Assembly (NCBI GenBank): GCA_900468805.1
Contig: UEIF01000076.1
Location: forward strand, 1 to 32,666
Direction: 5' to 3'
DNA length: 32,666 nucleotides
Source of the DNA: Hyphomicrobiales bacterium
GTDB taxonomy: Bacteria; Pseudomonadota; Alphaproteobacteria; Rhizobiales; Rhizobiaceae
The translations under genes were made by a program, and so were the position numbers. Of this stretch, positions 25,091-32,666 are shown piece after piece (the stretch's first letter is position 1; every line of letters starts with the position of its first letter). The notes under the pieces are model-generated. The model searched no databases, was not told where the DNA came from, and was given only the letters and a program-made list of their open reading frames with translations.

Positions 25091-26983
25091 TCAAGCCTTC
25101 TCTGCCGCGAGCTGAGCGTCCAGCCGGTCGGCGAGAGCCTGGTAGTGTGGGTGGTTTCGCAGGGGGTCCAGGTCGCTGTCTTTTTTCATCCAGGCTGTGA
25201 CCGACGCGAGATAGGTCGGCGATCCCGACGCCTGCCGTTCAAGGCAGGCGATGGCCTCCGAGGGCATGCCGAGCTTCGCGTAGCAGCAAGCGAGATTATA
25301 GAGCACCCTGAGATCGTCACCGGCGATTGCGGCGGCGCGGGATGCCCAGGACGCTCCACGCTCCATCTCGCCCAGATCCGCCAGCAGACAGCCGCCGTAG
25401 CACAGAAGGATCGGCTCGTCGGGATGTGCGGCGATCTCTCCTTCCATCAGCCGGAGGCATTCCTGCGCGGACTGTATCGCCTCCTGATGGTGTCCAAGGG
25501 AGACATGGACCGCTCGCAACTGGTCCCAGGCGCGGTAGTCATCCGGCTTCAGGGCGATGGTGCGCTCGTACAGGCCGCGCGCCCTTTCGAACTGGCCCTG
25601 CGCGTGGCAATTGCGCGCATAGAAGAAGTTTGCCTCGTAGGAGGTCGGATCTCTTTCCAGGGCGCGCTCGAATTCGGTTTCCGCCTCGGCGCGCAGGCCC
25701 TTGGTAAACATTGCGATGCCCCGCGATGCATGGGCGTCGGCGAGATCGGGATCGAGCCGCAGGGCCCGGTCGGCATTGTCTATGACGTTGTCATATGTCG
25801 CAGTCGGATCGTTGGCGAGCAGGAGATAGGAATCGCAGTCGGCCAATCCGGCATAGGCCCGCGCATAGAGGGGGTCGATGTCGATGGCCTTCGCAAACAG
25901 AGACCGGGCTGCCTGTATGTTCTTCGATTCGTGTCCGCGGTTGAAGAATGATCTCCCCATCAGATAAATTTGATAGGCCTGCGGATCGTCGGTTCCCCGC
26001 CTGGTGATGATCTCGAGCTCCCTTGCGAGAATCCGCACCTTGAGCGCATCGACAATGTGTTTGGAGATCTCGTCCTGCAGCGCGAAGATATCCTCGAGGT
26101 CGCGGTCGTACCGCTCCGCCCATACGTGCCGACCATCCGTTCCATTGATGAGCTGGGCGGCAATGCGCACTCTGGTTTCGGCCTTGCGCACGCTGCCTTC
26201 CAGCACGTAGCGCACGCCGAGTTCGCGGCCCACCTGTTTCACGTCCACGGAGCGGCCTTTGTAGATGAAGCTCGAATTGCGGGCGACGACGCTGAGCGCT
26301 GACACTTTCGCAAGATCGGTGATGATGTCTTCGGTGATGCCGTCACTGAAATATTCCTGCTCCGGATCCCCGCTCATGTTGGTGAACGGCAGCACCGCGA
26401 TCGACGCCACTTCACGCTCAGTGGCGGTCGCCGCTGCTTCGGGCCGCGTCGGCGATGAATCCTGCCGATGCCTGAATCGCGCCATATGGACTTGCACCGG
26501 CCGCTCGAGGTTCTTCACGGAATGCTGGCCGAAATCCTCGAAGTCGATCCCCAGCGTGCTGTCGATGTGCTCGCGCACGATGCCGGCGATCGCGACTGCG
26601 CCGGGATCGGCAAGAGATTGCAGGCGCGCCGCGACATTGACCCCATCACCATGGATGTCCTCGCCATCGACGATGATGTAGCCGAGATTGATCCCGATGC
26701 GATAGACGAGACGGCGGTCCTGGGCCTCTCGGGGTTCGGCCCCGGCCATCCTGCGTTGAATCTCGGTCGCGCATCTTACGGCATCGACGGCGCTGGCGAA
26801 CTCCACCAGCATCCCATCGCCCATCAGCTTGACGATCCGTCCGTTGTGCGTGGCAATGCAGGGGTCGACCAGGTCACGCTGCAGCACCTTTAGGCGGCTC
26901 AGCGTGCTGATATCATCGATCTCCATCAAACGTGAGTAGCCGACGATGTCAGCCGAGAGGATAGCCGACAACCTGCGTTGCAT
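25091..26983 (-). CDS. Adenylate/guanylate cyclase with TolB-like and TPR domains
   Basis: 630 residues. Class III cyclase domain with Asp12 (SADIVGYS), Lys52 and Asp56 (VKLMGDGMLVEF), Asn116 and Arg120 (GVNVAARL), so it looks active. SIAVLPFTNMSGDPEQEYFSDGITEDIITDL and GVRYVLEGSVRK form the TolB-like middle domain. TPR repeats run from about 350 to 600 (for example YARAYAGLADCDSYL, AEAETEFERALERDP). Paralogue of the cyclase at 12758-14464. The open frame runs upstream to 27403, but that part lies over repeat DNA; the ATG at 26983 fits the family start, with GGGGG upstream. Confidence 0.9.
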   Translation of the reverse strand: MQRRLSAILSADIVGYSRLMEIDDISTLSRLKVLQRDLVDPCIATHNGRIVKLMGDGMLVEFASAVDAVRCATEIQRRMAGAEPREAQDRRLVYRIGINLGYIIVDGEDIHGDGVNVAARLQSLADPGAVAIAGIVREHIDSTLGIDFEDFGQHSVKNLERPVQVHMARFRHRQDSSPTRPEAAATATEREVASIAVLPFTNMSGDPEQEYFSDGITEDIITDLAKVSALSVVARNSSFIYKGRSVDVKQVGRELGVRYVLEGSVRKAETRVRIAAQLINGTDGRHVWAERYDRDLEDIFALQDEISKHIVDALKVRILARELEIITRRGTDDPQAYQIYLMGRSFFNRGHESKNIQAARSLFAKAIDIDPLYARAYAGLADCDSYLLLANDPTATYDNVIDNADRALRLDPDLADAHASRGIAMFTKGLRAEAETEFERALERDPTSYEANFFYARNCHAQGQFERARGLYERTIALKPDDYRAWDQLRAVHVSLGHHQEAIQSAQECLRLMEGEIAAHPDEPILLCYGGCLLADLGEMERGASWASRAAAIAGDDLRVLYNLACCYAKLGMPSEAIACLERQASGSPTYLASVTAWMKKDSDLDPLRNHPHYQALADRLDAQLAAEKA

Positions 26984-26999
26984 TGGAAGCCCCCAAATC

Positions 27000-27824
27000 C
27001 TGTTGACCGCTCGCTGTGACCGCAATGCTTGATCGTAGCGCTTAGAATCCGGCGCAATCATGTCGGGAAAACAGACGCCGCACGTGAGCCGTCGGGCGCC
27101 CGCTTTGGGCGCAATCGGGGCTTCCTGCCGGGCGAGCCCGCGAAGTTGCCGGCCCTGATCGGTCTGCTGCCGTGGCTGAGGACAGGGAGATGACGGGTGA
27201 GGGCTTGCCGTGTGACACCCCCTCTGTCCTGCCGGACACCTCCCCCACAAGGGTGGAGATCGGCAAATGGCTTGACCTTCGCACATCACTGACGGTCTAC
27301 CGCGCCGGACGCCCATTGTTTGGGGAAACCAGTGCCCCCGGCCGATCTCCCTCCTTGTGGGGGAGATGCCCGGCAGGGCAGAGGGGGGTGCCACACGGCG
27401 CATGCTTCATCACCTTCACCCAATGAGTATCCCTCGAGCTGCCGCAAGGACAAGGAAATGACGGTTGCGGCGGAACGGCGCCACCCGCCGAGGCTCACGT
27501 TACGGAAGCCTCCTTGAATCCCCTGACTTTTCCCGAAAATCTTCTCAATCCCGTCAAATATCACCCGATTGGGGGTGGCGGTTATCAGGCTAACGACTAG
27601 GGTGAGGTCGGCCCTGTGGAGCTGGGCCAAATTGACGCAACTTCGAGGCCGTCTCTCCCGACGAGCCTCTTTTTTTGCGCGCCACCGCGGTCGCCGTCTG
27701 AATGCCGATGCCGGCGGCGCACCTGTCATTGCGCAAAAGCCGAAATCGCCTATCCTGCGCCTCTCGGTTCGGGCTGGAAGCCCCGATCCGGATATCCGCT
27801 TCCGCAACAGGCGAGACATCAGCC
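27000..27824. other. Intergenic region between the cyclase gene and grpB remnant
   Basis: Holds the RIME-like palindrome (27207-27399). The remaining 425 bases before grpB show no supported gene; open frames on both strands lack motifs. Confidence 0.5.
27207..27399. repeat. RIME-type palindromic intergenic repeat (full copy)
   Basis: Left arm 27207-27263 and right arm 27342-27399 are inverted copies of each other (about 57 bases, a handful of mismatches, one indel), separated by 78 bases. The arms contain the CTGTCCTGCCGGACA and CTCCCCCACAAGG blocks typical of rhizobial intergenic mosaic elements. Transcribed, it would form a long hairpin. Related partial copies occur at 31001-31066 and 32634-32666. 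Confidence 0.85.
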
Positions 27825-28296
27825 ATGACGATCGAGATTGCCGATTGGTCGCCGTTTTCTGCTGAAAAATTCCGGTCGAAAGCTTCCGATATCCGCCGGG
27901 CGCTCGGGGACGCTGCGCTGCGGATCGATCATATCGGCTCCACCGCCATAGAAGGTCACGCCGCTCAATGCAATCGGCTATGTCTGGCGGCAGGATAATC
28001 CGGATCTCGCCAAACGCTATTTCCGCGAAAGTCCCGGTCAGGAGCGTACGCATATCCATATCAGGCGCTCCGGCAGCTGGCATGAGCAATGGGCGCTGCT
28101 GTTTCGCGATTACATGCGCGCTCACGCGGCGGAACATCCGGCCTATATCGCGCTCAAGCTCACGCTTGCCGCTGCCCATGGCGACGATCGGCAGGCCTAT
28201 ACGCTGGGGAAGGCCGATTATCTCTGGGCGGTGATACGCCGGGCGGACCGCTGGGCGGCCGAGACCGGCTGGACGCCGCCGCAGCCGGATGCATAG
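27825..28296 (+). pseudogene. grpB (UPF0157) pseudogene, frameshifted with internal loss
   Basis: Frame one (27825-27970) reads IEIADWSPFSAEKF then ALGDAALRIDHIGSTAIEG, the N-terminal part of GrpB/UPF0157. After that the frame changes: NAIGYVWRQDNPDL, HIHIRRSGSWHEQWALLFRDYMRAHAAEHPAYIALK and a C-terminal ADYLWAVIRRA continue the family in the other frame to the stop at 28296. About 25-30 residues that normally follow HIGSTA (the PG...DI section) are missing at the join near 27955. A deletion plus frameshift has inactivated it. Function of the family is poorly defined. Confidence 0.8.
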
Positions 28297-28310
28297 GGAA
28301 ATGCAGGAGG

Positions 28311-28685
28311 TTACCGAGCCTGAACCCCCAGCAGTTCGAACTCGTCGAGCAGCCCGACCACCTTCTCGCCATCGAATGTCTCAGCGCCGATGATGCTTTT
28401 CCCGTCATATTTCTCGGCCTGCAGGATGATGACGTATTTATCATCCTGCCGGAAATAGCCGTATTGCGGGATTTCGATATTGATCGGCTTTCCATAGCTG
28501 AGGTCGTCCTGCCCGGCAGCAAAGATCGCGGTTCCGTTGTCGACATCTTCGGGTGCTGCGCCCCGGCCGGTCAGAAAGCCCGAGCTCGGCAAGGTCGGCC
28601 ACTTGGCGGCGCCGCTGAAAAGCAGGGCGGCGCAAAGCGCGATGGCGAGCGCCCTGATGGTCTTGAACTCAGTTGCCTTTGCCAT
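28311..28685 (-). CDS. Small exported/membrane-anchored hypothetical protein
   Basis: 124 residues. An N-terminal hydrophobic segment (IRALAIALCAALLFSGAA, about 10-27) looks like a signal anchor or signal peptide. The rest (KPINIEIPQYGYFRQDDKYVIILQAEKYDG and so on) is a soluble beta-rich domain I do not recognise. AGGAG lies 6 bases before the ATG. It is convergent with the grpB remnant. Confidence 0.65.
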   Translation of the reverse strand: MAKATEFKTIRALAIALCAALLFSGAAKWPTLPSSGFLTGRGAAPEDVDNGTAIFAAGQDDLSYGKPINIEIPQYGYFRQDDKYVIILQAEKYDGKSIIGAETFDGEKVVGLLDEFELLGVQAR

Positions 28686-28879
28686 GGTCCACTCCTGCCA
28701 TGCGGGGAAGGGGCGAGGGGTGCTTCATCCTATGAATCCTCCCTGCAGCCGGAAGTTCCCAAAAACCGTCAACCGAAGGCAAGGGCAAGCCGGGAGAGCC
28801 GCACTGCACAATTTTATTCGCGATGGCGCATATAGGGCACAGGGGGTCCGGTAGCCGGATACCGGCGAGAGCCGAGGGC

Positions 28880-29338
28880 TCACTCTTCCTTCTGGTTTGG
28901 GGCCTTGATGTAGTCGCAGATCGAAGTGAAATAGACGGTCTGCCCGCCATGTTCGATCTTCGACAGGCCAAACTCCCAGACGGCGAATTTATCGGATTCG
29001 TAATAGACGGCGGCGCCCAGGAAAGCGTCGAGCCGGCCGCAATCGCCCATGCCGGTGCCGGTATAGATAGGCAGGGTCTTGTCCTTGAGCTTGCCCTTCA
29101 GGACCTTGTCGACCTCGAAATCGCCGCGCGTCATCCGGGGCGGCGGCTCATCGCCCTGCGAAACCGGCAGCGGGACACCGTAGGTCACGAGCTTCATGCG
29201 GCCTTTCACCACGAGGTCGGCGCTGGAAAATTTCTCCTTTTCGGACCTTTCCTTGCAGCTGCAGGCGGCGGCCTGCGAGGCTGTGAGCCCCAGGAAAAGC
29301 GATGCAAGAATTGCGGCTGCGACATGACATGACTTCAT
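28880..29338 (-). CDS. Exported Cys-rich protein with TIMP/NTR-like N-terminus
   Basis: 152 residues. Signal peptide MKSCHVAAAILASLFLGLTASQAA; the mature protein starts ACSCKE, the C-x-C start seen in TIMP/netrin-like (NTR) domains. Later come DLVVKGRM, a long FEVDKVLKGKLKDKTLPIYTGTG stretch, GDCGRLD and ICDYIK, so four Cys in the mature part could pair. Bacterial proteins of this look are uncharacterised. ATG at 29338 gives the cleanest signal peptide; GGGG lies upstream. Confidence 0.7.
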   Translation of the reverse strand: MKSCHVAAAILASLFLGLTASQAAACSCKERSEKEKFSSADLVVKGRMKLVTYGVPLPVSQGDEPPPRMTRGDFEVDKVLKGKLKDKTLPIYTGTGMGDCGRLDAFLGAAVYYESDKFAVWEFGLSKIEHGGQTVYFTSICDYIKAPNQKEE

Positions 29339-29698
29339 CGAAATCCCCATTTGAAAGACAGCACCATCCACCCCGGCCGCTTCTAGGCATGATTGCAGAA
29401 AGTGGCGGGTCGATGGCAGAACAAGCCGTCGCCTGATCCTTCTGAAGACGTTGTGGGGCAGGGCTATCCTAGCGGCAACAGCCGCTTGTCCTGTTTCGCT
29501 GCGGCGAATTTCCGGGTGTTCGGGTGGACACTATTCTTCAATTCAGAATTGACTCTATGCCAGAGTCGGATAACCAATAGCGACACGCAAGAGGGATGTC
29601 GCGAATGGATTTGTTGTCACTCCGGACCTCTGCTGAAGCGGGCTTTTAAGGAAGCGCGAAATTGAAGCTCTCGGCCGCTAGGAGCAGGGCACAGGCAA
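29339..29698. other. Intergenic region with two adjacent dyads
   Basis: No gene recognised. Bases 29538-29552 are a palindrome (TCAATTC-A-GAATTGA) and 29551-29567 form another (GACTCT-ATGCC-AGAGTC), sharing GA. They lie about 130 bases before the PH-domain gene and may be a control site. Confidence 0.45.
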
Positions 29699-30271
29699 AT
29701 GGCTTCCAGATTTTGGGATGCAGATGGCGCGCTCAGGAAAGAGCTTCGCCCAGGGGAGATCATCCTTTGGAAAGGGCGGCCCAATATGCGGGCAACTGCA
29801 GCCATCGAGCAGGGGCAATTCTGGGTGGGACTATTGACTGCCGGCGTCGGCACGGGATTTTTATTCCCCTCTCTCAACGATTACATGCTGTCGGATGCAC
29901 CCAAGGGTCCTATGGGTGTGTTTTTCGGCCTCTTGTTCTTCGGATTTGGTCTTCTGAGCGTTCTACATGGAATTCGGGCGGTACTGGTGACGCGTCGCAC
30001 GGTTTATGCGGTCACTGACCACAGGCTGTTGATCGTCAAAGACCTCGGGCGCAAACAGGTGACGACGATCGCTCCCTCGGCCATCAATGCCGTGGAGCTC
30101 ACGCAGGGACGTGATGGTGCCGGATCGATCACATTCCGCCGGGAAACTGTCGATGACGACAAGGTCGTAAAGCTGGCATTTCTGGGTGTGCACAACGTCG
30201 GCGAGGCCGCTGCGGAGATCGAAAAGCTGCGGCTTGGGGCGGCTGCGGCGAGGCGAACCTCCGCATCATAG
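29699..30271 (+). CDS. Membrane protein with bacterial PH-like domain
   Basis: 190 residues. Two membrane segments (about 41-58 and 72-90) are followed by a soluble domain with RRTVYAVTDHRLLIVKDL, the start of bacterial PH-like domains, and beta strands to about 170. The N-terminal LRPGEIILWKGRPN also fits PH-type membrane proteins. Function unknown, probably bound to the inner membrane. Confidence 0.75.
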   Translation: MASRFWDADGALRKELRPGEIILWKGRPNMRATAAIEQGQFWVGLLTAGVGTGFLFPSLNDYMLSDAPKGPMGVFFGLLFFGFGLLSVLHGIRAVLVTRRTVYAVTDHRLLIVKDLGRKQVTTIAPSAINAVELTQGRDGAGSITFRRETVDDDKVVKLAFLGVHNVGEAAAEIEKLRLGAAAARRTSAS

Positions 30272-30306
30272 CGGTAAACCAGTGAAACTGCCTGTCTGCG
30301 GCCCCT

Positions 30307-30816
30307 TTAGCCGGCCTCATCCGCTTCGCGCGTCATCTCGACCATCGTCGGGCGGAATCCCATGGCGGCGAACAGGCTGCGGGCGATGTCGTTGCGGTAG
30401 GCGGTGGAGAGCACGAAGCGTTCGGCGCCGAGGGATTGCAGTCCGGCCATCGCCGCTTCCAGCAGCATTTTGCCGACGCCTTCGCGGCGGCGCGCCGGAT
30501 CGACGAAGAGATCGTGGATGACGCCTGCCGGCCCGCGAAGGGACATATAGTCGAAGCCTTCCGAGACCGCATAGGCATAGCCGAGCAGCGCGTCGTCCTC
30601 TTCGGCGACGATCACGATCACCTCTGGTCGCGCGAGCTGGCTTTCGAGGAACTGCCCGTATCGCGCCGGCGTGCTTTTTGCCGCCTCGATGAAGCGCCTG
30701 GCGTCCAGTTCGTGATGCAGCGCGACGAGCAGGGTGCCGAAGCCGCCGAGAATTTCCATGTCGCCCGAGGTGGCAGGGCGGATCTTTACTGCATGTTCAA
30801 CCGGCTTCGTCGCCAT
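30307..30816 (-). CDS. GNAT-family N-acetyltransferase
   Basis: 169 residues. The acetyl-CoA loop is IHDLFVDPARRREGVGKMLLEAAM (R-R-x-G-V-G), followed by ERFVLSTAYRNDIARSLFAAMGF. Substrate unknown. It converges on the PH-domain gene. No sequence similarity to the other GNAT in the window beyond the fold motifs. Confidence 0.88.
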   Translation of the reverse strand: MATKPVEHAVKIRPATSGDMEILGGFGTLLVALHHELDARRFIEAAKSTPARYGQFLESQLARPEVIVIVAEEDDALLGYAYAVSEGFDYMSLRGPAGVIHDLFVDPARRREGVGKMLLEAAMAGLQSLGAERFVLSTAYRNDIARSLFAAMGFRPTMVEMTREADEAG

Positions 30817-31344
30817 ATGTGGTTCCAGTGGGCTTTCGATTCGCCTCGATCGAAAGCGCCGTATCGATACCGGCGCCTCGGGGGCTGAGATTCCTATTAC
30901 ATCCAGGCAGGCCCCAAGGCCATATCCTCAGCGGGTGATGAAGTCTGCGGGCTGAGCACGCATTTTATCCGGATATGAGCGGCCGGTTTCCGCGGCTTGC
31001 GAATCTGCCTCCCTTTGGGGGAGTTGTCGGGCAGGACAGGGGGCGTGAGCCACCACACAACGGCGCGGCTTTCAGCCTTTCAGCGAGGCTACCGGCAGCC
31101 GCCCGCGCAAATGGTATTCTGACGCCAAATCAGCCGTTTACGGGCGGAACTTGTCAGCGATTTTAAGCCTTTCCGTTGATTTCTGTTGCCAAATTCAAAA
31201 TTGACCGTATATTACGCAAATCGACCATTGCTTGTGACGTCGTTGAAGAGCCTTGCGCTCTCGTCAGATTTCCTTCCAAATAATCGACCCAATCCCGCAG
31301 GGTATCGCGGGGAACTTCAACGGTTGCTTTGAAAGGAGATCGTT
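30817..31344. promoter_or_regulatory. Intergenic region: RIME-like half copy, cspA promoter and leader
   Basis: Includes a RIME-like arm (31001-31066), then TTGCCA (31186-31191), a 16-base spacer and TATATT (31208-31213), a good candidate cspA promoter. This leaves a leader of about 125 bases, in line with cold-shock mRNAs that have long 5' regions. No gene recognised. Confidence 0.5.
31001..31066. repeat. RIME-type repeat, single right arm
   Basis: CTCCCTTTGGGGGAG, then GGGCAGGACAGGGGGCG and CCACACAACGGC, matching the right arm of the copy at 27342-27399 with changes. The left arm is not present. Confidence 0.65.
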
Positions 31345-31554
31345 ATGAATACAGGTACAGTCAAGTGGTTCAACGCCACCAAGGGTTTCGGTTTTATCCA
31401 GCCGGATAATGGCGGCACCGACGTTTTCGTCCATATTTCTGCAGTTGAACGCGCAGGCTTGCGCTCGCTCGCAGACGGACAGAAGGTCACCTATGACATC
31501 GTGCAGGACCGTCGTTCGGGCAAGAGCTCTGCCGACAACCTCCGCGCTGCCTAA
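31345..31554 (+). CDS. cspA: Cold-shock protein (CspA family)
   Basis: 69 residues, a full single cold-shock domain: TGTVKWFNATKGFGFIQPD (RNP1 KGFGFI) and DVFVHISA (RNP2), ending SADNLRA. Binds single-stranded nucleic acid and acts as an RNA chaperone. GGAG lies 8 bases before the ATG. A candidate terminator follows. Which of the several rhizobial csp genes it is cannot be said. Confidence 0.95.
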   Translation: MNTGTVKWFNATKGFGFIQPDNGGTDVFVHISAVERAGLRSLADGQKVTYDIVQDRRSGKSSADNLRAA

Positions 31555-31623
31555 GAAATTGTCACGACTTTGCGCGACCACGGATGTACTGGCGCGCAAA
31601 GGCGATGACTGAGGCCAGGAACT

Positions 31624-31660
31624 GGCCGGGGAAGGTCGGGAGCAGTCCCGGCCTTTTATT
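31624..31660 (+). terminator. Rho-independent terminator after cspA
   Basis: GGCCGGG (31624-31630) pairs with CCCGGCC (31647-31653), followed by TTTTATTTT. It lies 70 bases after the cspA stop. Confidence 0.85.
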
Positions 31661-31682
31661 TTGATTTCATGTGGAGAACGAT

Positions 31683-31973
31683 ATGGTAAACCGTCGTTAT
31701 CGACCTGGTGATACCATCATGCTCAAGCATGGCGTTCTCGGCAGTGTCCAGCCTTCGGGCTCCGGCAACATTCTGTCCGTCATGCCGGCCGCGCAAGGCT
31801 TCGTCCATTATCGCGTCCGGTTCCAGAACGAGAATTTCGAGCGCAGCATCCGTCAGGATGATATAGACGTGCTCGCATCGCATTCACCGCCCTTGCCTTC
31901 CGAAGCGCGAGCGGCTACCGAGAGTTCGAAATCGAGCTGGATCAATTCGAATTCGATCCGCATCAGGAAATAA
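31683..31973 (+). CDS. Conserved small hypothetical protein between cspA and rpsU
   Basis: 96 residues, MVNRRYRPGDTIMLKHGVLG, then GNILSVMPAAQGFVHYRVRFQNENFERSIRQDDID. The first 60 residues look like a small beta-barrel; the C-terminal 35 are Ser-rich. I do not recognise the family, but rhizobial genomes place such genes near cspA/rpsU. GGAG lies 6 bases before the ATG, so I prefer 31683 to a GTG at 31671. It is likely co-transcribed with rpsU. Confidence 0.7.
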   Translation: MVNRRYRPGDTIMLKHGVLGSVQPSGSGNILSVMPAAQGFVHYRVRFQNENFERSIRQDDIDVLASHSPPLPSEARAATESSKSSWINSNSIRIRK

Positions 31974-32001
31974 CAGCAGCAACGCTGATTAAGGAGAAAA
32001 C

Positions 32002-32250
32002 TTGCAGGTACTCGTCCGAGACAACAATGTCGATCAGGCACTGCGCGTTCTGAAGAAGAAGCTGCAGCGCGAAGGTGTGTTCCGCGAAATGAAGGAACGC
32101 AGCGCCTATGAAAAGCCGTCGGAAAAGCGCGCCCGCGAAAAGGGCGAAGCCATCCGCCGCGCCCGCAAGCTCGCCCGCAAGCAGGCGCAGCGCGAAGGCC
32201 TGCTCCCGGCACCGAAGAAGAAGGTGATGCCCGCCCGCGGCGGTCGCTGA
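32002..32250 (+). CDS. rpsU: 30S ribosomal protein S21
   Basis: 82 residues, MQVLVRDNNVDQALRVLKKKLQREGVFREMKER...YEKPSEKRAREK then a basic tail, the normal S21 of alphaproteobacteria. S21 joins the 30S subunit and helps start mRNA binding. The start is TTG, with AGGAG 5 bases upstream, which fits the family N-terminus exactly. Confidence 0.97.
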   Translation: MQVLVRDNNVDQALRVLKKKLQREGVFREMKERSAYEKPSEKRAREKGEAIRRARKLARKQAQREGLLPAPKKKVMPARGGR

Positions 32251-32289
32251 CGTTTTCCCGGTTTCCGAATCCATCGAGAAGGAGGAAAC

Positions 32290-32496
32290 ATGACCGAGAC
32301 GAAAGACACGTTCTTCAAGCCCGAAAAGCTTTCGCCGCAGGCGAAGGCCGAGCAGACGACGTCTGTCGCCAGGGACATCCTCGAAAGCGAAGCTGTCGCC
32401 CGACAGAAGAAGACGGAAAAGCTGCGCGCGCTGAGGCTCGCCCAGCCCGCCCCCGAGGCGCCGGTAAAGAAGACCAGGGCGCCGAAAAAGGGATAG
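32290..32496 (+). CDS. Small basic hypothetical protein after rpsU
   Basis: 68 residues, charged: DTFFKPEKLSPQAKAEQTTSVARDI, then EAVARQKKTEKLRALRLAQ and a Lys/Pro-rich tail. GGAGG lies 4 bases before the ATG. Function unknown; the position 40 bases behind rpsU suggests the same transcript. Confidence 0.75.
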   Translation: MTETKDTFFKPEKLSPQAKAEQTTSVARDILESEAVARQKKTEKLRALRLAQPAPEAPVKKTRAPKKG

Positions 32497-32547
32497 AGGC
32501 CTTTTGGCCTCGCCTTGCTGTGGCTTCGTGTGATTGATGATTTTGAA

Positions 32548-32575
32548 GCGGTGCTCTTTGGGCGCCGCTTTTTGT
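32548..32575 (+). terminator. Rho-independent terminator
   Basis: GCGGTGC (32548-32554) pairs with GCGCCGC (32562-32568), one G-T pair, followed by TTTTT. It would end the cspA-side / rpsU transcript. Confidence 0.8.
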
Positions 32576-32633
32576 GTTTGGCCGTTGGCCTGTCGCGGTA
32601 TGAGCCGCTCTGAGCTCCGCCACTTTTGCGTTG

Positions 32634-32666
32634 TGCCGTGTGGTCACCCCCTCTGTCCTGCCGGAC
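32634..32666. repeat. RIME-type repeat, start of a copy cut by the window end
   Basis: GCCGTGTGGTCACCCCCTCT and then GTCCTGCCGGAC match the left arm at 27207-27238 with an added T near the start. The copy continues past the window. Confidence 0.7.

Noticed and set aside
27286..28179. Minus-strand frame of 297 codons
   Set aside because: Runs across the grpB remnant and a RIME arm; no protein family.

Overview
The window looks like chromosomal DNA of an alphaproteobacterium of the Rhizobiaceae. The reasons are high GC, palindromic intergenic repeats of the rhizobial RIME type, several class III nucleotide cyclase genes, and a cspA / small protein / rpsU block. No rRNA, tRNA, insertion sequence, integrase or CRISPR array was recognised. 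The genus cannot be fixed from this sequence alone.

Layout. 1-850: no intact large gene, a strong hairpin and a FixJ/LuxR-type regulator remnant. 849-7894 (minus strand): a compact five-gene operon, read in transcription order as degenerate cyclase-STAND ATPase-repeat protein, YcaO enzyme, TfuA protein, HEXXH metallopeptidase, and a Cys-rich protein with a PNPTG repeat. Its promoter region carries a 17-bp palindrome. This is the most interesting part of the window. YcaO plus TfuA is the enzyme pair known for ATP-dependent backbone modification (thioamide formation), so the operon looks like an uncharacterised peptide or protein modification system. 7995-8675: 5'-truncated BKACE (DUF849) remnant. 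9233-14464: two more cyclase proteins, a molybdopterin oxidoreductase of the sulfite oxidase family and a GNAT acetyltransferase. 14465-18124: DUF1003 membrane protein, a small secreted protein, a DUF4267/DoxX-like membrane pair divergent from a TetR regulator with an obvious operator, and a 250-bp decayed duplicate of the DUF4267 gene about 2.2 kb away. 18155-24984: accessory metabolic genes (CPT-like kinase, GMC oxidoreductase, exported alpha/beta hydrolase divergent from an AraC regulator, RidA protein, isochorismatase-type hydrolase, NAGPA-domain protein). 25091-26983: a fourth cyclase protein with TPR repeats. 27207-28296: a RIME-like palindrome and a broken grpB gene. 28311-30816: small exported or membrane proteins and a second GNAT. 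31000 to the end: a RIME half-copy, cspA, a small conserved protein, rpsU, another small basic protein, a terminator and the first bases of another RIME copy.

How the genes may work together. In the five-gene operon the cyclase-like ATPase, whose cyclase site has lost two key residues, would sense a signal. YcaO and TfuA would modify a backbone amide, the metallopeptidase would process the product, and the Cys-rich protein is the best-placed substrate or product carrier. This is inference: the enzyme families are clear from the sequence, the substrate is not. The TetR regulator probably represses the divergent DUF4267-DoxX pair, and the AraC regulator probably controls the divergent hydrolase. 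Small genes and remnants scattered between intact genes (FixJ, BKACE, DUF4267 copy, GFA-like, grpB) mark this as an actively eroding accessory stretch.
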